Positions 25,549 to 35,643 are shown, numbered from the stretch's first letter. The stretch: 64,000 bases of DNA from Paenibacillus sp. JNUCC32 (GCF_014863545.1 NZ_CP062260.1:6256001-6320000); one strand, 5' to 3'. Numbers and translations: made by a program. Notes: generated from the letters alone by a model not told the origin.

Positions 25549-28008
25549 TTAGAATTGAAGATTAGCAAGCTGTTGAACATTATCCTTCGCATTCGGATCA
25601 ACTTGAGTTAATTTCTCCATAAGGGCATCATCGCTTAAGTTTTGCTTTTGCAATGCTGCCAGATACCAACGAACAATTTCCTGTTGGGTTGATTGCGAGA
25701 GATCTTCTTGTATGCCAAGCTTTAGTGCTTCCGAAGCCTGTTCTGGCTGATTCATCATGAAGTACATTTTACCTGCATGGAGAATCATATCGGGTGTATT
25801 TTCAAAAGGATTACCTTGGAATTGGCCTTCAGGTAATGTAGCTAAATGCTTGATACCTTCTTGTACTTTATCAAAGGCTGATGTTGCCGAATTAAAGTAC
25901 TTTTCTTTTCCGGCAGTATCCCCTTCACCTAAAGCTTTCATTCCCAGGTCATATCCTTTATTTATTATCTGCTCGTACCAATTGATATCCCATTTAAACT
26001 TGTAGGCATTATTGATAAGAATTTCATAAGCTTGTTCAGGCTGTTTGTTCATTTCATAACTCTTAACTAATTGATTCAGCATGGATTTGTTATGAGGCTC
26101 ATCTTCAAGAACTTGATTTAAGAGATTAGTAGATAGTTGGAAAAAGCCTTCATCCTGACTCTGTTGGTAAAGAGATTGATACAATGAGTTTAATAGAAGG
26201 ACGGATTCCGGGTGGCTAGGTCGAACGCTGAGATCTTTATCCAGTGGTGCCTTAATCTCTTCAAACGATGTACTAACCTGGACAATTTTTCGAGCCTCCA
26301 AACCAGCTTCAGCAGCCTGTACGTAACGGATAGAAGTAATTAGTAAAATAATAGAAGCAAGGCCTACAATAGCAGAGTAGATATTTCTTGCTGTCGAATC
26401 TTGCACATTCCATTTTTTAATTGGTTTGCTGTTCATTACGGATGCCATGCCGCCGAGTCCAAGGAACACAAGGATTCCCATGAACACGTAACTCATGTTA
26501 AAGTCCAAAATACTGTGAATCAATATTGACAGTACCAAGATGAGATATAGGAAGTGGCTGTTGCGTCCCTCATCATCAGTTTGAACGTACCCGCGGATGT
26601 ATTTATAGAAGATATACACAATGAATGACATAAATACTAGAAAGCCAATAAGACCAACCTCTATTAAGTATTGAAGGAAGAAGTTATGAGCCTGAGTACT
26701 TGTATAAGGGTTGTTCTGATACTGCTCATACAGTGAAGCCCAAGCGCCTCCGCCAGCACCGATAATAGGGTAGTCAGCCAGAACTTTCATGGCATCCTTG
26801 TAGAATGTCAACCGTTCAAGGACACTATGTTGGTTGAAGTTAATGTTTTCGAGCCGGACGCTTATATTTTGTGGCAATACATTTTTGAGATTGGTGCCGA
26901 TGAATAGGAATATCAGCAAGCCACCCAAAACTAAGGAACCGATGGGAATCCACATGTTGGAGGCTTTTTTAGTGGACCAATTGCTTAATGCTTTCTCCAG
27001 TTTTGGAGCAATGAAACTTTGAATGACCCATCCAAGAAGTCCTACAATAGCGGACGCACCGAGTAAAATGCCCCAACCTTTAAGGGCGCCACTGCTGCTG
27101 AAAGCTTCATTTAAACTCAAGCCCAGCTCTGTTACCGGTTTGGAAATGATCAGCGAAGCCACACCCGCTATACCGCAGTACAGTATCCACAATATTTGTT
27201 TAGCTGGCTTCAAGAATAGGAGCAGCAGAACAAATACTACGGGCAGCATGACCAGACCACCACGAGACAATGTTAACAACAGCGATACAATGATGGGTAC
27301 CAGCATAAAGCTGTGGAAGGCTTTGCCGTACCATTTTTTTGATTTCGTAGCGAAAAAGACTGCTGCAAATAAGAAAGCCATGAGAAAAGCAGCATAAGTA
27401 TTCGCGTATTGGAACACCGAGGTCAGACGGAGACCGTTAGAGTCAGTCATTACAGCATGAGTATATGTACCGTTTAGGACCGTGTTAGAAAACCATTTCG
27501 CAATGGTACCTGCAGTCTTGCCCTGGCCAAACCAATGAAGTAGACCGAAACCAACAATAAGATATGCTACGGCCATAATTGTATTTTGAATGATTCGGTT
27601 CCCTAACTTGTCACGGAGTACGTACAAGCCAATGATGAACATAATGGCATAAATACAATTTATGATGATCATATTCATGGCAAGACTATGGGAAGCGGCG
27701 CTGATGAGGGATAGTATGTAAGTTAGAGGCAGTAATAGCACACCAACAGCAAGCCAATCTCTTTCATCCTTGAGTTTGATTTGTTTATAGTATTGCGCTG
27801 TCCAAAGAAACATTAGGAGACATGCTAAAATAGCAGCCCAGAAGATTGGTTTCTCGAATTGCAACTCTTGACCATTGAATAGAGCCGTTTGGAATGGTGT
27901 CCATGTCAGAAACAAGATAATTCCTGATATTAACACCCAAAACAAAGCAGACTTCTTTCCTTCTATCCTCGACTCAGCGGCTTTTTTACCGTATACTGGA
28001 TTCGACAA
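25549..28008 (-). CDS. O-antigen ligase / Wzy-type membrane protein with C-terminal TPR repeats
   Basis: 819 residues from TTG 28008, chosen because GAAAAGGAG lies 9 bases upstream on the minus strand; the frame is open to another TTG at 28041 that has no binding site. About 14 membrane helices fill residues 20-560. The periplasmic-type loop with GAGGGAWASLYEQYQNNPYTSTQAHNFFLQYLIEVGLIG is the Wzy_C/O-antigen ligase signature, including the conserved His in AHNF. The C-terminal 250 residues are alpha-helical TPR-like repeats (KSYEMNKQPEQAYEILINN, MYFMMNQPEQASEALKLG). This build resembles WsaB/WsfB, the oligosaccharyl:protein transferases of S-layer glycosylation. A polymerase role is the alternative. 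It is transcribed opposite to the exporter genes. Confidence 0.85.
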   Translation of the reverse strand: MSNPVYGKKAAESRIEGKKSALFWVLISGIILFLTWTPFQTALFNGQELQFEKPIFWAAILACLLMFLWTAQYYKQIKLKDERDWLAVGVLLLPLTYILSLISAASHSLAMNMIIINCIYAIMFIIGLYVLRDKLGNRIIQNTIMAVAYLIVGFGLLHWFGQGKTAGTIAKWFSNTVLNGTYTHAVMTDSNGLRLTSVFQYANTYAAFLMAFLFAAVFFATKSKKWYGKAFHSFMLVPIIVSLLLTLSRGGLVMLPVVFVLLLLFLKPAKQILWILYCGIAGVASLIISKPVTELGLSLNEAFSSSGALKGWGILLGASAIVGLLGWVIQSFIAPKLEKALSNWSTKKASNMWIPIGSLVLGGLLIFLFIGTNLKNVLPQNISVRLENINFNQHSVLERLTFYKDAMKVLADYPIIGAGGGAWASLYEQYQNNPYTSTQAHNFFLQYLIEVGLIGFLVFMSFIVYIFYKYIRGYVQTDDEGRNSHFLYLILVLSILIHSILDFNMSYVFMGILVFLGLGGMASVMNSKPIKKWNVQDSTARNIYSAIVGLASIILLITSIRYVQAAEAGLEARKIVQVSTSFEEIKAPLDKDLSVRPSHPESVLLLNSLYQSLYQQSQDEGFFQLSTNLLNQVLEDEPHNKSMLNQLVKSYEMNKQPEQAYEILINNAYKFKWDINWYEQIINKGYDLGMKALGEGDTAGKEKYFNSATSAFDKVQEGIKHLATLPEGQFQGNPFENTPDMILHAGKMYFMMNQPEQASEALKLGIQEDLSQSTQQEIVRWYLAALQKQNLSDDALMEKLTQVDPNAKDNVQQLANLQF

Positions 28009-28131
28009 CGTATTTAGCTCCTTTTCTTGTAGATACGACAATATTTTAGCATAATGACTTGAAGGGAGCTAGGGAACACGTATCTTTCTTAGAAGAGAAG
28101 AAAAAAAAGTACAATCATGCGAGGGAAAAGA

Positions 28132-28920
28132 ATGGACAATCATATCAAGAAGTATCTAATGAATTTTATGAAGTATAGAGATTTGCTGAAATTGCTTGTA
28201 ATAAAAGATATTAAGATAAAATATAAAAGATCAATTCTAGGAATTCTCTGGAGTGTTTTAAATCCATTATTGACCATGATAATCATAACCTTAGTTTTCC
28301 AAGAACTTTTTAAATTTAATATAGAGAATTTTGCTGCTTATGTGATAAGTGGACAAGTTCTGTTTACTTTTTTTTCTGAAGCGACCTCACTAGCAATGTC
28401 TTCAATATACTCATCTGGTCAAATAATTAAGAAGGTTTACATACCCAAGTATATATTTCCGGTATCTAAAGTCCTGTACTCATTAGTTAATATGTGCCTT
28501 GCATTTTTAGCGGTATTAATAGTGTGTATACTAACTGGAGTTAAACTAGAATTTACAGTAATTTTTAGTTTGTTTTCATTTATATATGTTTTCTTTTTTA
28601 GTTTAGGCATGGGGCTTATTCTCTGTAGTATAGTAGTTTTTTTTAGAGATATTGAGCATATTTACGGAATATTACTGACTGCGTGGATGTATGCGACACC
28701 TATAATATATCCAATGGATATTATGCCTGATAAATATATGGTTTTAATGTATGCTAACCCAATCTATTATTTCCTAACACATTTTAGAGAGTCACTTCTA
28801 TATGGACATATCCCTCCATTAGAATTGAACTTACAATGTGCAGGGTATGCAATTTCTACTCTATTATTTGGCTTATATCTATTCAAGAAAAAACAAGATA
28901 AGTTCATTTTATATATTTAA
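28132..28920 (+). CDS. wzm: ABC-2 polysaccharide exporter permease (Wzm/TagG type)
   Basis: 262 residues from ATG 28132, which has GAGGG six bases upstream (an ATG at 28117 does not). Six membrane helices. The N-terminal amphipathic region with LLKLLVIKDIKIKYKRSILGILWSVLNPL is the ABC2 polyol/polysaccharide export signature, and YATPIIYPMDIMPDKY and NPIYYFLTHFRESLLYG are the other conserved loops. With the ATPase next door it would move an undecaprenyl-diphosphate-linked glycan across the membrane. Teichoic acid export (TagG) is the family alternative, but no tag synthesis genes are present. This gene begins the AT-rich island. Confidence 0.93.
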   Translation: MDNHIKKYLMNFMKYRDLLKLLVIKDIKIKYKRSILGILWSVLNPLLTMIIITLVFQELFKFNIENFAAYVISGQVLFTFFSEATSLAMSSIYSSGQIIKKVYIPKYIFPVSKVLYSLVNMCLAFLAVLIVCILTGVKLEFTVIFSLFSFIYVFFFSLGMGLILCSIVVFFRDIEHIYGILLTAWMYATPIIYPMDIMPDKYMVLMYANPIYYFLTHFRESLLYGHIPPLELNLQCAGYAISTLLFGLYLFKKKQDKFILYI

Positions 28921-28935
28921 GGAGATCCTTTCTAC

Positions 28936-29682
28936 ATGAATGATATAAATAGTACTCTTATTGAAATAGAACAAGTGTCGATGTGTTTTAATATGACGAC
29001 TGAGAGGATAACTACTTTTAAAGAGTTTTTTATAAAAAAAATTAAAGGGCAAATAGCATATACAAAGTTCTGGGCACTCAAAGATGTAAGCTTTAAAATT
29101 TACAAAGGGGAGCTTTTTGGTATTCTGGGACTGAATGGAGCTGGGAAAAGTACTTTACTTAAGGTTGTGGCAGGGGTATTAAAACCAACCAATGGAAAAG
29201 TTTCTGTATTCGGATCAATGGCACCCCTTATTGAATTAGGAGCGGGATTTGATCCTGAGCTAACAGCGCGAGAGAATATTTATCTCAACGGAGCAGTGCT
29301 TGGTTATAGTAAAAAAGAAATGAATTCTAAATTTGCAGAGATAGTTGAATTTTCTGAACTTGAAAATTTTATCGATGTACCGGTGAAAAATTTCTCCTCA
29401 GGTATGTATGCAAGGTTAGGCTTCGCGATAGCTACAGCTACAACACCAGATATATTAATTGTTGATGAAATATTGTCCGTAGGGGACTTTAAATTTCAGC
29501 AAAAATGCGAGGCTAAGATTAACGAAATGGTAGATAATGGTACAAGTGTTTTATTAGTCTCGCATTCTATTGACCAAATTAGAAACTTGTGCAGCAGAGG
29601 AGTAATCCTTGAAAACGGAAATATGATTAAGATGGGTGAAGTTTCTGAGCTTTGTGATTTTTATTATTCAAAGTATAATTAA
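28936..29682 (+). CDS. wzt: ABC polysaccharide exporter ATP-binding protein (Wzt type)
   Basis: 248 residues. Walker A GLNGAGKST (about 68), signature FSSGMYARLGFA (about 155) and Walker B ILIVDEILSVGD (about 178) are all present, with the H-loop in VSHSIDQ. An N-terminal strand carrying SMCFNMTTERITTFKEFF is typical of the KpsT/Wzt/TagH group. It is a short form without the C-terminal carbohydrate-recognition domain that some Wzt proteins use to read a chain terminator, so export here probably does not depend on a capped end. AAGGAG lies 11 bases before ATG 28936, 15 bases after wzm. It powers the Wzm permease. Confidence 0.94.
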   Translation: MNDINSTLIEIEQVSMCFNMTTERITTFKEFFIKKIKGQIAYTKFWALKDVSFKIYKGELFGILGLNGAGKSTLLKVVAGVLKPTNGKVSVFGSMAPLIELGAGFDPELTARENIYLNGAVLGYSKKEMNSKFAEIVEFSELENFIDVPVKNFSSGMYARLGFAIATATTPDILIVDEILSVGDFKFQQKCEAKINEMVDNGTSVLLVSHSIDQIRNLCSRGVILENGNMIKMGEVSELCDFYYSKYN

Positions 29683-29709
29683 TCCTCAAAAATTTGTGGA
29701 AGGTATTTT

Positions 29710-30576
29710 ATGAATATAAAAAATATATATTATGCATTTATTAAGTACTTTATTAGGTTTAAGACTAAAGTTAATGTGAAACAGATTGTAACAATGAGAT
29801 CAATAAATTGGTATGGAGAATGGATCGACAAGAATGAAAAATATTCCATGGAAGAAATCTCTAGGGAATGTGAAAGGTTTATTTACAAACCTTTAATATC
29901 GATATTAGTTCCGGTATACAATGTCAAAGAAAGTTATTTGAGAGAATGTCTTGATTCCGTCTGCAATCAAGTTTATAACAATTGGGAACTTTGTATAGCT
30001 GATGATAATTCATCTGAAAAGTATATTAAAGAAATTTTAGAGGAATACAGAAATAAAGATCCTCGAATAAAGGTGGCTTATAGAGAAGTCAATGGTAATA
30101 TCTCGGCATGTAGTAACACTGCGCTTTCACTAGCAGATGGGGACTTTGTTGCGTTGCTGGACAATGACGATATACTATCGCCTGTTGCTTTATATGAGGT
30201 AGTGTCGAAATTAAACGATTCATCAGATATTGATGTGATTTACAGTGATGAGGATAAGCTATTGGATGGGAAGAGAGTCCAACCATTTTTCAAAAAAAAA
30301 TGGAATATTAATTTGCTTAGTTCAGTTAATTTTATATGCCACTTTGTTGTGTATAGAATATCACTAGTACGCAGAGTTGGTGGTTTTAGAATAGGATACG
30401 AGGGGGCACAGGATTGGGATTTGGCCATCAGAATTACGAATTTAACAGATAAAATTGCACATATACCAAAAATGCTTTATCATTGGCGGATTTCAACTAC
30501 GTCTACTTCTGGAGGAGAGGGTAACAAACCGTATATTAAAGAAGTTCAGGATAGAATGTTGAAGAGTCATTTTTAG
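29710..30576 (+). CDS. Family 2 glycosyltransferase
   Basis: 288 residues. After about 60 residues of leader comes a GT-A domain: ISILVPVYNVKESYLRECLDSVCNQ, the nucleotide-sugar-binding DDNSSEK, the metal-binding DNDD (about 155-158), and ED-type acceptor region IGYEGAQDWDLAIR. The protein ends soon after YHWRISTTSTSGG; in many relatives this motif is followed by further domains, so the gene may have lost its C terminus or been separated from a former partner. It sits directly after the exporter genes and 14 bases before a two-domain GT4 protein. The donor sugar cannot be read from sequence; rhamnosyl transfer is plausible because rml genes are in the locus. Confidence 0.85.
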   Translation: MNIKNIYYAFIKYFIRFKTKVNVKQIVTMRSINWYGEWIDKNEKYSMEEISRECERFIYKPLISILVPVYNVKESYLRECLDSVCNQVYNNWELCIADDNSSEKYIKEILEEYRNKDPRIKVAYREVNGNISACSNTALSLADGDFVALLDNDDILSPVALYEVVSKLNDSSDIDVIYSDEDKLLDGKRVQPFFKKKWNINLLSSVNFICHFVVYRISLVRRVGGFRIGYEGAQDWDLAIRITNLTDKIAHIPKMLYHWRISTTSTSGGEGNKPYIKEVQDRMLKSHF

Positions 30577-30589
30577 ATAATAATAGGGG

Positions 30590-32815
30590 ATGATTTTTTT
30601 GGGTATATCAATATTAATTAATAAGTCAATGGCTACTATAAAATATGAAGGTGTATCTGCATTTATGAAGAAATCTCTAAATTATACTAAAAGGAGATTA
30701 TTGAAAGTTCAACAACCTTCAACGTACCATTTCAAAGATATACTTTTCATAAATGGTTGTGCTCTTCCACACCCACAACGTTATAGGGTGGATCATCAGA
30801 TTGAACAATTACATTATAATGGCTATTCATGTGATAAGGTTTATTTTGAGGAAGTAACATCGGAAATGGCGAAATATTACAGGGCATTTGTGTTTTTTCG
30901 CTGTCCCTTTACAGAAGAAGTAGGGGAATTAATTCAACGAGCTAAATATTTTAACAAAAAGGTTTTTTTTGATGTTGATGACCTCGTTATTGATCAAAAG
31001 TATGTAAAAGATGTAAAGTATCTCAACACAATGAGTAGTTCCGAGTTGGATTTATATCTTGAAGGTGTAGAACGCCATAAGAAAACTCTTTTAATGTGCG
31101 ATTATGCATTAACCACAACGAGTAGGCTTGCTAAGGAATTAAGTAATTATGTTGAGGAGGTGTATATAAATCGTAACGTAGCATCTGACCAGATGATAGA
31201 GTTATCTAATAGGGCACTAGCTAACCAAACCGATCGGTCTTCTGATAAAGTTATATTAGGTTATTTTAGTGGAAGCATAACACATAATGAGGATTTTGAG
31301 CTGATTTTAGAAGTTTTAGAAAAGATATTCATTAGATATAGTAACGTTTTCCTTAAAGTGGTGGGCATACTTGATATACCCGAAAAATTAGAGGTGTTTA
31401 AGGATAGAATCATTATTGAAAAATTTACGGATTGGACAAAACTTCCTGAGATTATTTCTAGCGTTGATATAAACCTAGCTCCCCTTGTTAATAACGTCTT
31501 CAATGAGGCGAAATCTGAAAATAAATGGACAGAAGCGGCTTTAGTAAAAATCCCAACTGTTGCCAGTGGTGTGGGGGCCTTTAAAGAAGTCATCAACCAC
31601 AAGGTCAATGGAATCTTATGTGATAACTCACAAGAATGGTTTGAGAATTTGGAAATGCTTATTAAAGATGAAAAATATAGGATTAAACTTGGTGAATACG
31701 CTCATAAAGATGTAATGCATGGATGGACAACATCAAGTACGGGGTATAGATTACTGGATTTTATAGAATCAAAATTGAATGATAATGTGGCTTTTGTGTT
31801 ACCTTCAACAAAAATTAGTGGAGGGGTTAATGTAGTAATTAAACACTGTAACATTCTTCGAGCTGAAGGCATAGATGTAACAGTAATCTCTATGAGTGAA
31901 GATGATGAGAACATAGTTAATAAAGATGGAGAAGTAAATGTTATTTCGTATTATGCTCATTCGTTTCATGGGTTATTTAGAAAGTGTGTTGCGACTCTTT
32001 GGACAACAACAAATTTTTTGAATACTTATCCAAAGATTAGAGATAAGTATTATTTAGTGCAAAGCTATGAGACTAATTTTTATGAGCCTGGAAACCACAT
32101 GAGAATATGGGCAAATTTGACTTACAACTATTTTTCTGAAATTAAGTATATAACCATCTCCAAATGGTGTGAGTCTTGGCTTAAAGATCACTTCAAAAAA
32201 GAAGTGAAATACGCACCGAATGGAATTGATCTAAGCTTGTTCGCTTTTAAAGAGAGGACACATTATGGTAAAATAAGGATTCTCATAGAAGGCAGTTCAA
32301 GCGATCGGAATAAAAACGTAGATGAGAGTTTTATGATTACTAATCAACTCGATCGTGGAAAATATGAAATTTGGTATCTAACCTATGATGATAAGCCCAA
32401 GAGTTGGTATGTTATAGACAAGTTTCTACATAAAGTTCCATATGACGAAGTTAGTGATGTATATTCACAATGCGATATTTTGCTGAAATCTAGTCGGTTG
32501 GAAAGTTTCTCCTACCCCCCTCTTGAAATGATGGCAACCGGAGGAGTTTCGATAGTTGCTCCTAATGAGGGGAATTTAGAATACTTAATTCATAATGTAA
32601 ACTGCTTATTATATGAGCCAGGAAATATACAGAACGCTTTAGAAATGATAGAGATTGTTTGTACAAATGAAGAACTAAGGAAGAAAATTATAGCGAATGG
32701 CTTGAAAACAGTTAAGGAAAGAGAATGGAGTAAAATTAAATATGAGGTGCTAGAATTGTATGATTTTCATAAGAAAGTAACTAATGGTGATTATTATGAA
32801 CAAAAATCGAGCTAA
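30590..32815 (+). CDS. Glycosyltransferase with two GT-B domains (GT4-like)
   Basis: 741 residues, about twice the size of a single GT4 enzyme. The first half (about 45-400) ends in the GT4 signature region NEAKSENKWTEAALVKIPTVASGVGAFKEVINHKVNG; the second (about 410-730) has KYAPNGIDLSLF, SSRLESFSYPPLEMMATGG and a final GNLEYLIHNVNCLLY. The Glu of EAALV/E-x7-E in each half matches the retaining-GT donor site. Both halves look intact, so the protein may add two sugars or one half may bind acceptor. The start is uncertain: ATG 30590 is nearly fused to GGGG; TTG 30599 has better spacing. Its 3' end overlaps the next gene. AT-rich codon use matches the island. Confidence 0.85.
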   Translation: MIFLGISILINKSMATIKYEGVSAFMKKSLNYTKRRLLKVQQPSTYHFKDILFINGCALPHPQRYRVDHQIEQLHYNGYSCDKVYFEEVTSEMAKYYRAFVFFRCPFTEEVGELIQRAKYFNKKVFFDVDDLVIDQKYVKDVKYLNTMSSSELDLYLEGVERHKKTLLMCDYALTTTSRLAKELSNYVEEVYINRNVASDQMIELSNRALANQTDRSSDKVILGYFSGSITHNEDFELILEVLEKIFIRYSNVFLKVVGILDIPEKLEVFKDRIIIEKFTDWTKLPEIISSVDINLAPLVNNVFNEAKSENKWTEAALVKIPTVASGVGAFKEVINHKVNGILCDNSQEWFENLEMLIKDEKYRIKLGEYAHKDVMHGWTTSSTGYRLLDFIESKLNDNVAFVLPSTKISGGVNVVIKHCNILRAEGIDVTVISMSEDDENIVNKDGEVNVISYYAHSFHGLFRKCVATLWTTTNFLNTYPKIRDKYYLVQSYETNFYEPGNHMRIWANLTYNYFSEIKYITISKWCESWLKDHFKKEVKYAPNGIDLSLFAFKERTHYGKIRILIEGSSSDRNKNVDESFMITNQLDRGKYEIWYLTYDDKPKSWYVIDKFLHKVPYDEVSDVYSQCDILLKSSRLESFSYPPLEMMATGGVSIVAPNEGNLEYLIHNVNCLLYEPGNIQNALEMIEIVCTNEELRKKIIANGLKTVKEREWSKIKYEVLELYDFHKKVTNGDYYEQKSS

Positions 32816-33344
32816 TCGTCTGTTTCCACTAGTTGTAATTCTAATCATATTAGTATATGTGTATGGAAGTAACATTGGTAAAGTTCAACCTATTCTAGAT
32901 CAATCCATTGGGAATCACAACGTAGGGGAAATCACTGATGGGACTGAAATTACACAATCCTTTTATTCACCAGTAAATAATGTAAGTGGGATTTCTGTTA
33001 AATTAGGAACTTATATGAGACAGAACAAAGGGAAACTAACTATAGGAATCAAGAGTTACGATAACAATCGAATTATTTATTCGACCACAGTTAAAGCCGA
33101 GAGTATTATTGATAATAATTATTTTGATTATCGTTTTCCACCTATAAAAAATTCTAAAGACAACAAGTATAATTTATTTATTTATTCGGAGGGCAGCTCT
33201 AATGGCGATTCAATAACTGCCTACATCTCCAATCAGAATATATATAAACATGGGAATTTATATATTAATGGCTCTGAACTGCAAGGAGAACTTGTCTTTA
33301 AAGTTCATTACAATAAAACATTATTTAACTTGATTGGTTTGTAG
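32796..33344 (+). CDS. Membrane-anchored beta-rich protein, DUF2142-associated
   Basis: 182 residues from ATG 32796, where GGTGA gives a usable binding site; ATG 32784 is in frame but lacks one. It overlaps the end of the GT gene by 20 bases, so expression is coupled. One N-terminal membrane segment (about 9-24) anchors an extracytoplasmic domain of about 150 residues predicted to be beta-sheet (ITQSFYSPVNNVSGISVKLG, LTIGIKS, FDYRFPPIKNSKDNKYNLFIYS, ELVFKVHY). I recall similar domains fused to multi-span glycosyltransferase-like proteins in Firmicutes, and the next gene is such a protein, so this may be a split-off accessory that binds the acceptor glycan. That assignment is inference; no named family is claimed. 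Confidence 0.7.
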   Translation: MNKNRANRLFPLVVILIILVYVYGSNIGKVQPILDQSIGNHNVGEITDGTEITQSFYSPVNNVSGISVKLGTYMRQNKGKLTIGIKSYDNNRIIYSTTVKAESIIDNNYFDYRFPPIKNSKDNKYNLFIYSEGSSNGDSITAYISNQNIYKHGNLYINGSELQGELVFKVHYNKTLFNLIGL

Positions 33345-33387
33345 AACGAAATGACTTTCCCTATGGTTCAGAAGGTGGTTAACAGAA

Positions 33388-34830
33388 ATGGAAGCTACAA
33401 GAGATATTCATATTAAGGGTTTGACCATAGAACAACATTTTATGAAATTGCTGATTGTGTTTGGGCTGTTGTTTGTTTTTATTGTTCCTCCTTTTCAAAT
33501 GGCAGATGAGGACAGTCATTTTAAAAAGGCTTACTTAGTTTCTCAGTTTTCTTTTTTGCCTAACAATGTAGATGGGGTTATTGGGAACTATATTCCTAAT
33601 GAAATATTAGAATTTGAAGCCTCTCATCGTTATATGATTAATGCGATTGATGAGAAATATAGTTATAGTAGGCTTTCAACATATTTTTCTTTATTTACTG
33701 ATTATATTGAGAAAAGTCATGTGGAGTATAGCACTGCAAAAACCAATCCAATACTATACATTCCTCAAGCAGGTGCAATGCTATTTGTCAATTCACTTAT
33801 GAAATTTTTAGGGATGAGAGACTTTCAATCAATATCTCCACTAATGTATATGTATGCAGGAAGAATCGGAAACCTCTTTTTTTACATTATTTGCATATAT
33901 TCATCAATAAGGTTAATTCCGGTTTATAAGAGGTTGCTATTTTTCCTATCAATAATGCCTATGTCAGTTGGATTAGCTACTTCATTAAGCTATGATTCAA
34001 TGGTCATCGGACTTTGTTTTCTAACTTTTAGCTTGATTATGTACTATCGATACAATAAAGATCATACTTTCTTTGGGAAAAAAGAGATTATTATTTTTTC
34101 TCTTATATCTATATTATTAATTGAATTAAAGCAGGTTTATTTTCCATTGTTATTACTAATATTTATTATCCCTACCATTAAATTTGGTACTCTAAAAAAG
34201 AAAATTACTAGTGTATCAATTATCTTTACGTCTGGCCTGTTAGGGCATATATTTTGGTTGTTAGTTTCAAAAAGCACGACTGCTGCTCCTGGAGGAGAAG
34301 CGTATATTAAGGAACAATTAATATTTATTATTAATAATCCCTTTAAATATGTAGAAGTCCTTATAAGAACAATCTCTCAATTGAAATTCTATTATTTAGA
34401 TAGTTTTATTGGTAACTTAGGATGGTTGGATACTAACTTTCCACCAATTTTTATTCTAATTTACATTCTCCTTTTGTTATTGTTTTCTTTTGTGGACACT
34501 AATAATCAAGTAGTAATAACTTGGAAGATGAAATTTTATTGTCTCTCCTTGTTTATATTAATATTTTTATTGGTTGAAACTTCCCTCTACTTGATATGGA
34601 CCTCAATACCAAAAATCGGAGGAATAGGTTTTGAGATTGTTTCAGGAGTTCAGGGTAGATATTTTATTCCTTTTTCAATATTGGGCTTTATTCTCTTGTA
34701 TTCCAACCAATTTGTTAATGAGTGGAAGAAGAGGGCTCGCGATATGCTTGATGTAGTAACACTCCCTATCGCTTATTTCACTACAACCTTCATGTTGTTC
34801 ATATTAATTTTTCGATATTGGGTGCCTTGA
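33388..34830 (+). CDS. DUF2142 multi-span membrane protein (probable GT-C glycosyltransferase)
   Basis: 480 residues with about 10-12 membrane helices. The first outside loop begins FVFIVPPFQMADEDSHFKKAY; the DED just after the first helix and the following His are the acidic residues typical of GT-C enzymes and of DUF2142. GT-C enzymes use polyprenyl-phosphate sugars on the outer membrane face. The locus also encodes a GT2-DUF2304-GtrA set that would make and flip such a donor, which supports this role. A cytoplasmic basic loop (about 225-250) and a long outside loop near ESTTAAPGGEAY separate helix groups. No terminator follows; rmlA starts 66 bases downstream. Confidence 0.75.
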   Translation: MEATRDIHIKGLTIEQHFMKLLIVFGLLFVFIVPPFQMADEDSHFKKAYLVSQFSFLPNNVDGVIGNYIPNEILEFEASHRYMINAIDEKYSYSRLSTYFSLFTDYIEKSHVEYSTAKTNPILYIPQAGAMLFVNSLMKFLGMRDFQSISPLMYMYAGRIGNLFFYIICIYSSIRLIPVYKRLLFFLSIMPMSVGLATSLSYDSMVIGLCFLTFSLIMYYRYNKDHTFFGKKEIIIFSLISILLIELKQVYFPLLLLIFIIPTIKFGTLKKKITSVSIIFTSGLLGHIFWLLVSKSTTAAPGGEAYIKEQLIFIINNPFKYVEVLIRTISQLKFYYLDSFIGNLGWLDTNFPPIFILIYILLLLLFSFVDTNNQVVITWKMKFYCLSLFILIFLLVETSLYLIWTSIPKIGGIGFEIVSGVQGRYFIPFSILGFILLYSNQFVNEWKKRARDMLDVVTLPIAYFTTTFMLFILIFRYWVP

Positions 34831-34896
34831 ACCTATCCCTTTTAAATATAAGTGAATAATTGCAAGGTATATTAATAATTTAGATAAAGAGGTGTA

Positions 34897-35643
34897 ATGT
34901 TGAAAGGTATTATTTTAGCTGGTGGTACTGGATCTAGACTTTTCCCCCTTACAAAAGTAACGAATAAGCATTTACTTCCAGTAGGTAAATATCCAATGAT
35001 TTTCCATGCTGTACGTAAACTTAAACAAGCAGATATAATTGATATTCTTATTGTTACAGGGAAGGACCATATGGGAGATGTTGTGAATCTTCTTGGAAGT
35101 GGTAATGATATGGGGGTAAACTTTACCTACAAGGTTCAAGATGAAGCAGGAGGTATTGCACAAGCTCTGGGCCTAGCTGAACATTTTGTTGGGAAAGATC
35201 AAATGGTTGTTATACTAGGTGATAACGTTTTCCAGGATGATATATCTCAGTTTGTTCAAAAATTTAGAGAACAAGAAATTGGAGCGAAGATTCTTATTCA
35301 TTCGGTAGAAGATCCTAAAAGATTTGGTGTACCAGAACTTAGAGGCAATCATATTGTTGCAATAGAGGAAAAACCAGTTCAACCTAAGTCGAATTATGCT
35401 GTCACGGGAATATATATGTTTGACCACCGAGTTTTTGAGATAGTAAGAACGCTTGAGCCATCTGAGCGTGGAGAGCTAGAAATTACTGATGTTAATAATT
35501 CGTATATTTCTGATGGGGAATTAACGTATGATGTTTTGACTGGCTGGTGGACTGATGCCGGTACACATAGATCCCTTGCTAAAGCAAATGAGTTAGCACA
35601 GGACTTGGAATTCAATGAGGAATTCGGAGTTGTAAAAATGTAG
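34897..35643 (+). CDS. rfbA: Glucose-1-phosphate thymidylyltransferase (short RmlA type)
   Basis: 248 residues: LAGGTGSRLFPLTKVTNKHLLPVG at the N terminus is the nucleotidyltransferase signature, EEKPVQPKSNYAVTGIYMFD the sugar-binding part, and WWTDAGTH the C-terminal motif. It makes dTDP-glucose, the first step to dTDP-L-rhamnose. It is the short form lacking the roughly 40-residue C-terminal helices of E. coli RmlA, as in other Bacillales. AAAGAGGTG precedes ATG 34897. Unlike its pathway partners rmlC, rmlB and rmlD (37.3-39.8 kb) it is AT-rich and separated from them by three membrane-glycosylation genes. Confidence 0.92.
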   Translation: MLKGIILAGGTGSRLFPLTKVTNKHLLPVGKYPMIFHAVRKLKQADIIDILIVTGKDHMGDVVNLLGSGNDMGVNFTYKVQDEAGGIAQALGLAEHFVGKDQMVVILGDNVFQDDISQFVQKFREQEIGAKILIHSVEDPKRFGVPELRGNHIVAIEEKPVQPKSNYAVTGIYMFDHRVFEIVRTLEPSERGELEITDVNNSYISDGELTYDVLTGWWTDAGTHRSLAKANELAQDLEFNEEFGVVKM

